DNA of 5,677 bases from an uncultured Rhodobacterales bacterium (GTDB lineage: Bacteria > Pseudomonadota > Alphaproteobacteria > Rhodobacterales > Rhodobacteraceae): positions 1-5,677 of the forward strand of contig CALCGO010000260.1 in the NCBI GenBank assembly GCA_937901055.1, in the 5' to 3' direction. How positions within the stretch are numbered: the first letter of the stretch is position 1; each line of letters starts with the position of its first letter. The notes under the pieces were generated by a model, which saw nothing but the letters and a program-made list of their open reading frames with translations, was not told the DNA's origin and ran no database searches. The translations under genes and the position numbers were made by a program. Below are positions 1-5,677 of the stretch, piece by piece.

Positions 1-140
1 GCAACACCGGGCGAATAGGCCAACGACAAATCCCGCTGCGTTGCCATCGCGGTAGAAGCGTTAATCTCTATTTTGCCGGGCGTGGGCTCAAGGTGATAGG
101 CCAGCGCCTCTTCGTCGGTGACTTTGGTGTTATCGGACAT
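1..140 (-). CDS. maeB: NADP-dependent malic enzyme, N-terminal fragment (runs off left edge)
   Basis: Reading the minus strand from the ATG at 140-138 gives 46 codons that remain open to the window edge. The protein begins MSDNTKVTDEEALAYHLEP and continues through PGKIEINASTAMATQRDLSL to AYSPGVA. The stretches YHLEPTPGKIEI and TQRDLSLAYSPGVA are hallmark N-terminal motifs of bacterial malic enzymes of the MaeB type, which decarboxylate malate to pyruvate with reduction of NADP. In alphaproteobacteria this enzyme usually carries a C-terminal phosphotransacetylase-like domain, but that part lies outside the window and cannot be checked. No strong Shine-Dalgarno sequence is visible before the ATG; only a purine-rich GAAAGCAG stretch is present. 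The gene lies 64 bases downstream of the mbfA stop on the same strand, so read-through from mbfA is possible, but an own promoter is equally likely. The family call is firm; the cofactor preference is inferred. Confidence 0.88.
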   Translation of the reverse strand, partial: MSDNTKVTDEEALAYHLEPTPGKIEINASTAMATQRDLSLAYSPGV

Positions 141-154
141 ATTTCTGCTTTCGG

Positions 155-172
155 GCTTAAGACAAGTTAAGC
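155..172. repeat. Short inverted repeat between mbfA and maeB
   Basis: GCTTAA (155-160) and TTAAGC (167-172) are perfect inverted copies separated by six bases, 15 bases upstream of the malic-enzyme ATG. The stem is short, AT-rich and has no T-run, so it is a poor intrinsic terminator for mbfA. It could be an operator for the malic-enzyme gene or chance. No function is assigned. Confidence 0.3.
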
Positions 173-204
173 AAACCTTACGCAGAGTTAGGGTCGACTA
201 CAAC

Positions 205-1179
205 CTACCCGCCACCAATAAGAATCCCAACCGCTAGCACCAGCCCGCCCCCAAGAACGACTTGAAAAATCGCCTTTCCGAATGACGTTTCCATATACCG
301 GTTTTGAATCCAAGCAATCGCCCAGAGTTCCACAAATACGACAAAGAAAGCGATAAATGTCGCGGTCCAGAAATCCGCGATCAGATACGGCAACGCGTGC
401 CCCAACCCACCCAACGTCGTCATGATCCCTGATGCCAAACCGCGTTTCCACGGCGCACCTCGACCCGAAATCACCCCGTCATCGTGCGCGGCCTCGGTAA
501 ACCCCATCGAGATTCCCGCCCCGATAGAAGCCGCCAAACCAACCAACAAAGTCGTCTTCGGATCCTGTGTTGCAAACGCTGTGGCAAATATCGGCGCAAG
601 TGTAGAAACCGAGCCATCCATCAATCCCGCCAAGCCCGGCTGCACCCACGTCAGCACAAACTGGCGATGCGCGGTGGCTTTTTCGGCATCACCTTCTTCC
701 GATTCCAGATCGACAGACATACGGGCCGCGGATTGTTCGTGTTGTCCTTCGGCTTCGGCCAAATCCCCCAACAGTTTGCGCGTAGCTGGATCAGAAGATC
801 GGCTCGCGGCGGTCAGGTAAAAATTCTGCGCATCACGCTCCATCTTCTGCGCTTCTTCGCGGATGCGTTCCAAGCCAAGGTTTTGTACTAACCAAACGGG
901 GCTGCGGTTATAATACCCCGCGACGTGTTCACGCCTGATTAACGGGATCACATCCCCGAAACGGGTGGTGAACGCATCAATCAGCATCTTGCGATGCTCA
1001 TTTTCTTCCAACGCCATCTCGTCAAAAACTGCGGCGGTCGACGGATATTCATCCCGCAATTCATGCGCATATGTCGCGTAAATCCGTGCATCGTCCTCCT
1101 CGGACGAGATCGCCAGCGCAAGCACTTCGGCCTCAGACAGGTCTTTGAAATTACGACGGTTCGTGAATGATTGTAGCAT
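205..1179 (-). CDS. mbfA: Membrane-bound ferritin-like/VIT1 fusion protein, predicted iron exporter MbfA
   Basis: The 324-residue protein joins an N-terminal ferritin-like (erythrin/rubrerythrin) domain to a C-terminal VIT1/CCC1 membrane domain. The diiron ligand pattern is complete in both halves of the four-helix bundle: E27 with Y34, E59-x-x-H62, E114 with Y121, and E144-x-x-H147. From about residue 174 it becomes hydrophobic with roughly five membrane segments (about 179-203, 209-228, 248-268, 271-292, 303-321) and VIT1-type motifs GLMDGSVST (185-193) and GISMGFTEAAHDDG (222-235). Homologues in Bradyrhizobium and Agrobacterium export iron across the inner membrane and protect against iron and peroxide stress; that role is inferred here. 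The ATG at 1179-1177 is chosen because AGAGGT lies five bases upstream. A longer frame from a TTG at 1218 would translate through the Irr box and this ribosome binding site. The gene diverges from mutS and is predicted to be under Irr control. Confidence 0.92.
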   Translation of the reverse strand: MLQSFTNRRNFKDLSEAEVLALAISSEEDDARIYATYAHELRDEYPSTAAVFDEMALEENEHRKMLIDAFTTRFGDVIPLIRREHVAGYYNRSPVWLVQNLGLERIREEAQKMERDAQNFYLTAASRSSDPATRKLLGDLAEAEGQHEQSAARMSVDLESEEGDAEKATAHRQFVLTWVQPGLAGLMDGSVSTLAPIFATAFATQDPKTTLLVGLAASIGAGISMGFTEAAHDDGVISGRGAPWKRGLASGIMTTLGGLGHALPYLIADFWTATFIAFFVVFVELWAIAWIQNRYMETSFGKAIFQVVLGGGLVLAVGILIGGG

Positions 1180-1184
1180 GGGGC

Positions 1185-1190
1185 ACCTCT
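1185..1190 (-). promoter_or_regulatory. mbfA ribosome binding site
   Basis: The minus strand reads AAAGAGGTGCCCCATG. AGAGGT is a good Shine-Dalgarno match five bases before the ATG at 1179-1177, which fixes the mbfA start and excludes the TTG extension to 1218. Its first base is also the last-but-two base of the ICE box, so operator and ribosome binding site touch. Confidence 0.8.
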
Positions 1191-1206
1191 TTGGAATGAT
1201 TCTAAA
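1190..1206 (-). promoter_or_regulatory. Iron control element (ICE), predicted Irr operator of mbfA
   Basis: The minus strand reads TTTAGAATCATTCCAAA; the plus strand reads TTTGGAATGATTCTAAA. Both fit the published ICE consensus TTTRGAAYNRTTCYAAA at every position. This palindrome is the target of Irr, the Fur-family, haem-responsive iron regulator of Rhizobiales and Rhodobacterales. It lies 10 bases upstream of the mbfA ATG, directly abutting the ribosome binding site. Such a position close to the start fits repression: Irr bound under iron limitation would block mbfA transcription. Known rhizobial mbfA genes are controlled this way. The motif match is seen directly; binding and direction of control are inferred. 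The same site is 94 bases upstream of the mutS start on the other strand. Confidence 0.85.
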
Positions 1207-1232
1207 GTAATGCGTCAATCACCTCTTCGCAA
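1204..1232 (-). promoter_or_regulatory. Possible mbfA promoter (weak)
   Basis: On the minus strand TTGCGA (1232-1227) and TACTTT (1209-1204) are separated by 17 bases and match sigma-70 hexamers at four and three positions. Transcription would then start within the ICE box. An alternative -10 is TAGAAT (1204-1199), inside the ICE itself, but it lacks a convincing -35 partner. Either reading puts the Irr site over the core promoter or start point, but neither is strong sequence evidence. Confidence 0.2.
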
Positions 1233-1283
1233 GTGGTTCCACAATCCGTATTGGCGTGTTAGAAATCCCGAACCATCAACGCT

Positions 1284-1289
1284 TGAGGG
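1284..1289 (+). promoter_or_regulatory. mutS ribosome binding site
   Basis: TGAGGG precedes the ATG at 1301 by 11 bases, slightly long but usable. No purine-rich site precedes the alternative GTG at 1256, so this element supports starting mutS at 1301. Confidence 0.5.
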
Positions 1290-1300
1290 CTGCAACGCAC

Positions 1301-3949
1301 ATGGCTGCAAAAGACAACACGGTTACGCCCATGATGGCGCAGTATCTGGAGATCAAAGTACGGTACCCCGACGCCCTGTTATTCTACCGCATGGGCGATT
1401 TCTACGAGATGTTTTTTGATGACGCTGTGGCCGCCGCTGCCGCGCTGGACATCGCATTAACCAAGCGTGGCAAACATGAAGGCAAGGACATCGCCATGTG
1501 TGGCGTCCCGCATCATGCCGCCGAAGGATACTTGCTGACTTTAATCCGTAAGGGTTTTCGCGTCGCGGTGACCGAACAAATGGAAAGTCCTGCCGAGGCC
1601 AAAAAGCGTGGCTATAAGGCAATCGTCAAACGTGATGTCACAAGGCTGGTCACCCCCGGAACCTTGACCGAAGATTCGCTGCTGGACGCGCGTGCGCACA
1701 ATTACCTCGCCGCCATTGCGGATGTGCGCGGCGAAATGGCGATAAGCTGGGTGGATGTATCCACCGGCGATTTTCACGTTGCACCAGTTACACGCGTAAC
1801 GCTTGGCCCAACGCTCGCCCGCCTTGCCGCACGTGAAGTGCTGACCGCCGAATCTATCGCCGAAACATTGCGCGAAACGATCGAGGAATCCGGTGCTGCC
1901 TTAACCCCGCTATCCGCCGCGAGTTTCGATTCCACCGCCGCCGAAGGTCGCTTGACGGACCTGTTCAAAATAAAATCCCTCGACGCCTTCGGAAATTTCG
2001 AGCGCTCCGAAATCGCCGCGATGGGGGCAATTGTTGACTACCTCGACATAACCCAACGCGGAAAACTACCACTGCTGCGCCCACCGATCAAAGAAAGCCA
2101 AGGTGGCACGGTTCAGATCGACGCCGCAACGCGCCGCAACCTCGAACTATCCCGCAACCTTTCAGGCGAACGCGGCGGCTCGCTGCTGGCAACAGTTGAT
2201 CGGACAGTTATGGGTGGTGGCGCACGGTTGCTAACAACCCGACTAACCAGCCCATCGACCGATCTGGGTACAATCAACGCCCGCCACGATGCCGTACAAC
2301 ACTTCGTCGACAACCGAGCCTTGGCCGAAGACACCCGCGAAACCTTGCGCCAAGCCCCCGACATGGAACGCGCCCTATCGCGCCTAGCGCTAGACCGCGG
2401 AGGCCCCCGCGACATCGCCGCACTACGCAGCGGTCTTGCGCAAGCCGGGGCGTTATCAGCATCGCTGGCGGGAGGTTTGCCAGAAGTGTTGCTGCGGGCG
2501 TCGGAAGATATGACCGGCCACGACGAACTGGTCGAATTATTGGACAATGCCTTGATTGCCGAACCACCATTGCTGGCTCGCGACGGGGGTTTCGTCGCCG
2601 CTGAATTTAACGAGGAACTCGACGAAGCCCGCAAATTACGCGACGAAGGCCGCAGCGTTATTGCAGCAATGCAGGCTGAGTACGCGACACTAACGGGCAT
2701 CACCTCGATCAAGATCAAGCATAACAACGTGCTGGGCTATTTTGTCGAAACCCCTGCCAGCCATGCCGATAAGATGCTCGCGGAACCGTTGTCCGAAACC
2801 TTCATCCACCGCCAAACCACGGCCAACCAAGTGCGTTTCACCACGGTGCCGCTTTCCGAAATGGAAACCAAAATCCTGAACGCAGGTGGGCGGGCGTTGG
2901 AGATCGAGAAAAGCGTCTTTGGGGTCTTACGCGCCGCCATCATGGACCAAGCCGCCCAAATCGCCCAAGCCGCAAAGGCACTGGCTGAAACCGACCTGTC
3001 AGCAGCCCTTGCCGATATCGCAGTCGGTGAAAACTGGGTGAGACCGCAAATGGACGCTTCACGGGCATTTGTCATTGAAGGCGGGCGCCATCCGGTTGTC
3101 GAACAAGCGCTTCGTCGTTCGGGCGAATCCTTTGTGGCCAACGATTGTGACCTGACCGCTGGCGAAGACACCAATCGCCCCGTTTGGTTGCTGACTGGCC
3201 CGAACATGGCTGGTAAATCGACCTTCTTACGCCAAAATGCGCTGATCGCTTTGCTGGCGCAGATGGGCGCATATGTTCCCGCCACGTCTGCGCATATTGG
3301 TGTAGTTGATCAGTTGTTTTCCCGTGTTGGCGCAGCTGATGATCTTGCCCGAGGGCGGTCAACTTTCATGGTCGAAATGGTGGAAACCGCCGCTATTCTT
3401 AATCAGGCAGGCGATCGCGCACTGGTAATCCTTGATGAAATCGGGCGCGGAACGGCCACATATGATGGCCTGTCCATCGCATGGGCAACGCTGGAACACC
3501 TCCATGATGTTAACCATTGCCGCACACTGTTCGCGACACATTATCACGAGCTTTCCGCGCTAACAGCCAAACTATCCGGCCTTAAGAACGCCACCGTTGC
3601 CGTACGCGAATGGGAAGGCGACGTTATCTTCCTCCACGAAGTGCGCGAAGGTGCTGCGGACCGGTCCTACGGCGTACAAGTCGCCAAACTCGCAGGCCTA
3701 CCACCCGCCGTGATCGAACGCGCCCGAACGGTGTTGGATGCATTGGAGCAAAAAGACCGCGACGGGGGCGGCAAGGCTGAAACCCTTATCGACGACCTAC
3801 CGCTGTTCAGTGCAACTGCCGCGCCCATTGCACGGCCAACGAAACCGTCCGAAATCGAAGACCGTTTGCGGGACATTCACCCCGATGAACTAACCGCCCG
3901 CGACGCCCTCGCACTGATCTATGCATTGCGCGAAATGCTGGACGAATAA
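1301..3949 (+). CDS. mutS: DNA mismatch repair protein MutS
   Basis: MutS binds base mismatches and small loops in newly replicated DNA and, as an ATP-driven sliding clamp, recruits MutL. The 882-residue product is full length for the family. The mismatch-contacting Phe-x-Glu motif is intact in GDFYEMF (F34, E36). The connector, lever and clamp regions occupy about 120-560. The ATPase domain has Walker A GPNMAGKST (633-641), the GRSTFMVEM segment that reaches the partner active site (S687, T688), Walker B ILDEIGRGT (D712, E713), the FATHYHEL block and a C-terminal SYGVQVAKLAGLP helix-turn-helix (789-801). DLPLF (832-836) resembles a beta-clamp binding motif. The ATG at 1301 is preferred to the in-frame GTG at 1256 because relatives start shortly before TPMMAQYLEIK and because a TGAGGG site precedes it. 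Its stop overlaps the next start by one base, making it the first gene of a probable four-gene operon. No key residue is missing. Confidence 0.97.
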   Translation: MAAKDNTVTPMMAQYLEIKVRYPDALLFYRMGDFYEMFFDDAVAAAAALDIALTKRGKHEGKDIAMCGVPHHAAEGYLLTLIRKGFRVAVTEQMESPAEAKKRGYKAIVKRDVTRLVTPGTLTEDSLLDARAHNYLAAIADVRGEMAISWVDVSTGDFHVAPVTRVTLGPTLARLAAREVLTAESIAETLRETIEESGAALTPLSAASFDSTAAEGRLTDLFKIKSLDAFGNFERSEIAAMGAIVDYLDITQRGKLPLLRPPIKESQGGTVQIDAATRRNLELSRNLSGERGGSLLATVDRTVMGGGARLLTTRLTSPSTDLGTINARHDAVQHFVDNRALAEDTRETLRQAPDMERALSRLALDRGGPRDIAALRSGLAQAGALSASLAGGLPEVLLRASEDMTGHDELVELLDNALIAEPPLLARDGGFVAAEFNEELDEARKLRDEGRSVIAAMQAEYATLTGITSIKIKHNNVLGYFVETPASHADKMLAEPLSETFIHRQTTANQVRFTTVPLSEMETKILNAGGRALEIEKSVFGVLRAAIMDQAAQIAQAAKALAETDLSAALADIAVGENWVRPQMDASRAFVIEGGRHPVVEQALRRSGESFVANDCDLTAGEDTNRPVWLLTGPNMAGKSTFLRQNALIALLAQMGAYVPATSAHIGVVDQLFSRVGAADDLARGRSTFMVEMVETAAILNQAGDRALVILDEIGRGTATYDGLSIAWATLEHLHDVNHCRTLFATHYHELSALTAKLSGLKNATVAVREWEGDVIFLHEVREGAADRSYGVQVAKLAGLPPAVIERARTVLDALEQKDRDGGGKAETLIDDLPLFSATAAPIARPTKPSEIEDRLRDIHPDELTARDALALIYALREMLDE

Positions 3950-5103
3950 TGCCGGAATCCCCGCAAATCGAAGTAAGCGTGATCGGCGACATCTCTACAA
4001 TCCCTGCGACCGATTGGGACGCCTGCACCGATGGGCAAGACCCATTCACAACGCATCGGTTTTTGCTAGCTCTGGAAGAAAGCGGGTCTGTTGGCGATGG
4101 AACAGGCTGGGCACCCCGCCACTTGGTTGCGCGATTAGAGGGCGAAATCATCGGCCTTATGCCGCTTTACGCCAAAGGCCATTCCCAAGGTGAATACGTT
4201 TTCGACCACGCATGGGCAGGGGCATATGAACGCGCAGGTGGCCGATACTACCCGAAACTTCAATGCGCTGTGCCCTTCACCCCCGCAACTGGCCGTCGGT
4301 TGCTGGCCAAATCCGAACACTCGGAACTCGCCAGCGGCGCGTTGCTGACCTCGGCGATGCAGATTGCTGAAGAAAACCACGTTTCGTCGTTCCACATCAC
4401 CTTTTGCACAGAAGCGGAATACACCCACGGCCCAAAATATGGCCTGATGCAACGCACCGGCCAACAATTTCACTGGGAAAACGACGGGTACGCGAATTTC
4501 GACGCATTCCTCGCCAAGCTCTCCAGTCGTAAACGCAAAATGATCCGCAAAGAACGCCGATTAGCACAGGAATTTGGTGGAGAGATCATCCAGCTAACCG
4601 GCGATCAAATCCAACCCGAACATTGGGATGCCTTCTGGCAGTTTTACCAAGACACAGGCGCACGCAAATGGGGCACGCCTTACCTGACCCGCGAATTCTT
4701 CAACATTGCCCAACAGACCCTTCGGGATGATATCTTGCTGGTTTTGGCGAAGCGTGACGGCCACTACATCGCAGGCGCGCTGAATTTCATCGGCGGCGAA
4801 ACCCTGTTTGGCCGTTACTGGGGATGCGCCGAAGATCACCCGTATTTGCACTTCGAACTCTGCTATTATCAAGCCATCGACTACGCCATTGCCCACCGCC
4901 TCGCGCGGGTTGAGGCGGGCGCCCAAGGGGAACACAAACTTGCACGCGGCTATATGCCCAGCCCTGTTTATTCCCTACACTGGATCGGAGATGAGGGGTT
5001 CGAACGCGCCGTTAACCAATTCTTAACGGATGAACGCGCGGCTGTTGACGAGGATATTGAATTCCTCGCCGCAATCGGACCATTCAAGAAATCAGGGGAT
5101 TAA
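3949..5103 (+). CDS. FemAB-like GNAT-fold N-acyltransferase (COG3146/DUF482 family)
   Basis: The 384-residue protein matches the family once called DUF482, now FemAB_like (COG3146, predicted N-acyltransferase), in length and in recognisable blocks: FDHAWAGAYERAGGRYYPKL (85-104), PFTPATGRRLL (109-119), the basic SSRKRKMIRKERR (192-204), ARKWGTPYLTREFF (238-251), and GCAEDHPYLHFELCYYQAID (292-311) followed by EAGAQGEHKLARGY (322-335). FemAB proteins have a doubled GNAT fold and transfer amino acids from aminoacyl-tRNA to cell-wall precursors; the substrate of this branch is not established, so no reaction is assigned. No signal peptide or membrane segment is seen, implying a cytoplasmic protein. 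The ATG shares its A with the last base of the mutS TAA (TAATG), with no strong ribosome site ahead of it, suggesting translation coupled to mutS termination. The family call is confident; the function is unknown. Confidence 0.85.
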   Translation: MPESPQIEVSVIGDISTIPATDWDACTDGQDPFTTHRFLLALEESGSVGDGTGWAPRHLVARLEGEIIGLMPLYAKGHSQGEYVFDHAWAGAYERAGGRYYPKLQCAVPFTPATGRRLLAKSEHSELASGALLTSAMQIAEENHVSSFHITFCTEAEYTHGPKYGLMQRTGQQFHWENDGYANFDAFLAKLSSRKRKMIRKERRLAQEFGGEIIQLTGDQIQPEHWDAFWQFYQDTGARKWGTPYLTREFFNIAQQTLRDDILLVLAKRDGHYIAGALNFIGGETLFGRYWGCAEDHPYLHFELCYYQAIDYAIAHRLARVEAGAQGEHKLARGYMPSPVYSLHWIGDEGFERAVNQFLTDERAAVDEDIEFLAAIGPFKKSGD

Positions 5104-5105
5104 CG

Positions 5106-5405
5106 ATGCTTTCACCACCATTAACAAAAGCTGAACGGGCGGAATTCCTGCCCGAACTCCAATCCGCTGGCTGGGTGTTACAAAGCGACCGCGACGCCTT
5201 GACCAAAACCTTTGAGTTCAAAAATTTCGTCGACGCTTTCGGCTGGATGTCTCAAATCGCCATTTGGTCCGAAAAAATGAACCACCACCCCGAGTGGTTT
5301 AACGTTTACCGCACCGTAGATGTCCTGCTAACCAGCCACGACGTAGACGGATTATCAATGCGTGACGTGAAAATGGCACGAAAAATGGATCAACTGGCGG
5401 AGTAG
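5106..5405 (+). CDS. phhB: Pterin-4a-carbinolamine dehydratase (PCD/DCoH family)
   Basis: This 99-residue protein has the normal length for the family, which dehydrates 4a-hydroxytetrahydropterin so that the pterin cofactor used by aromatic amino acid hydroxylases can be recycled. The diagnostic block NHHPEWFNVY (59-68) followed by TVDVLLTSHDVDGLS (70-84) carries the active-site histidines H60, H61 and H78, the conserved P62 and W64, and D87 in the following MRD. The start is two bases after the stop of the FemAB-like gene and has a strong AGGGGA site (5094-5099) six bases ahead. No phenylalanine hydroxylase gene is in the window, so the partner is elsewhere or this is one of the stand-alone bacterial PCD proteins suggested to act in other pterin-related processes. 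The fold and active site are clear; the symbol is by family, and the physiological role is open. Confidence 0.93.
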   Translation: MLSPPLTKAERAEFLPELQSAGWVLQSDRDALTKTFEFKNFVDAFGWMSQIAIWSEKMNHHPEWFNVYRTVDVLLTSHDVDGLSMRDVKMARKMDQLAE

Positions 5406-5407
5406 CT

Positions 5408-5677
5408 ATGTCTGGAATTATCGTTATTGGCGCGGGTCAGGCGGGGTCTTCACTGGTCGTAAAACTGCGCGCCCTCGGGTGCGCCGGTGACATCACTTTG
5501 ATCGGCGGGGAACCTGTGCCGCCATACCAACGCCCACCGCTTTCAAAGAAATACATGCTGGGCGAGATGGAAGTGGGGCGCCTATTCTTACGTCCCGAAG
5601 CTTTCTACGCCGATCAAAATATAACATTGCGCCTTGGCGTGCATGTCACCACGATTGACCGCGATGCCAAGACCGTG
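5408..5677 (+). CDS. FAD-dependent NAD(P)H:ferredoxin/rubredoxin reductase-type oxidoreductase, N-terminal fragment
   Basis: Ninety codons are present and the frame is open at the right edge. The protein starts MSGIIVIGAGQAGSSLV, a beta-alpha-beta FAD-binding fold with GxGxxG at G8, G10 and G13 and an acidic residue, E35, at the end of the second strand for the FAD ribose. YQRPPLSKKYM (40-50) and the following LFLRPEAFY are typical of the putidaredoxin/rubredoxin/ferredoxin reductase group that passes electrons from NAD(P)H to small iron-sulfur or rubredoxin partners serving oxygenases and P450s. The NAD-binding and C-terminal domains are off the window, so the electron partner cannot be guessed. 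GGAG (5399-5402) lies five bases before the ATG and overlaps the end of the dehydratase gene, whose stop is two bases upstream. The subfamily call is well supported; the specific substrate is not. Confidence 0.88.
   Translation, partial: MSGIIVIGAGQAGSSLVVKLRALGCAGDITLIGGEPVPPYQRPPLSKKYMLGEMEVGRLFLRPEAFYADQNITLRLGVHVTTIDRDAKTV

Noticed and set aside
422..891. Plus-strand open frames opposite mbfA
   Set aside because: They overlap the conserved ferritin and membrane domains of mbfA in antisense and resemble no known protein family.
1180..1218. N-terminal extension of mbfA from a TTG at 1218
   Set aside because: It would translate the ICE box and the AGAGGT ribosome site, and the extra 13 residues precede the point where the ferritin-like protein normally begins.
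1213..1218. TTGACG on the minus strand as the -35 element of mbfA
   Set aside because: At 16-18 bases downstream there are only TTCCAA, TCCAAA and CCAAAG, none resembling a -10 element.
1237..1265. mutS promoter TTCCAC-N17-TAGAAA
   Set aside because: The -35 hexamer matches at only two positions; the mutS promoter must lie in this region but cannot be assigned with confidence.
1256..1300. GTG start for mutS adding 15 residues
   Set aside because: No ribosome binding site precedes it, and MutS proteins begin only a few residues before the TPMM block; the ATG at 1301 fits better.
1207..1300. LexA (SOS) box GTTC-N7-GTTC upstream of mutS
   Set aside because: GTTC-like words occur, as at 1236-1239 and in reverse at 1270-1273, but no pair has the required 7-base spacing.
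2113..2727. Long minus-strand open frame (204 codons) inside mutS, and a similar one at 2737-3285
   Set aside because: They are antisense to strongly conserved MutS coding sequence, have low-complexity Ser/Arg/Ala-rich translations and no recognisable domain; shadow frames.

Overview
The window looks like a chromosomal segment of an alphaproteobacterium, most likely of the Rhodobacterales (roseobacter group). The basis is the alphaproteobacterial type of MutS (opening with TPMMAQYLEIK), a malic-enzyme N-terminus next to mutS, a ferritin-like/VIT1 fusion protein of the MbfA type, and a perfect match to the iron control element (ICE) bound by Irr, a regulator typical of Rhizobiales and Rhodobacterales. 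The genus cannot be fixed from the sequence alone. Base composition and codon use look even throughout, and I see no tRNA, rRNA, CRISPR array, insertion sequence or prophage gene.

Left part (1-1206, minus strand). The first 46 codons of an NADP-type malic enzyme (maeB-like) run off the left edge. Upstream of it on the same strand, 64 bases away, is mbfA, encoding a membrane-anchored ferritin-like protein fused to a VIT1/CCC1 transporter domain. Directly in front of the mbfA ribosome binding site lies a 17-base palindromic ICE box, TTTAGAATCATTCCAAA in the mbfA direction, which fits the published Irr consensus at all positions. mbfA is therefore predicted to be repressed by Irr when iron is scarce and expressed when iron is plentiful, as expected for an iron detoxification exporter.

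Right part (1301-5677, plus strand). A tightly packed group runs away from mbfA: mutS (DNA mismatch repair ATPase), a FemAB-like/COG3146 GNAT-fold N-acyltransferase that overlaps the mutS stop by one base, a pterin-4a-carbinolamine dehydratase 2 bases further on, and, 2 bases after its stop, the N-terminal 90 codons of a ferredoxin-reductase-type FAD oxidoreductase cut by the right edge. The spacing (-1, +2, +2 bases) points to a single transcription unit although the products share no obvious pathway.

The 121-base divergent region 1180-1300 is the only real control region seen. It holds the ICE box, the mbfA and mutS ribosome binding sites and presumably both promoters. I found no clearly undescribed system. 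The most informative signal is the ICE box, followed by its possible influence on the divergent mutS operon.
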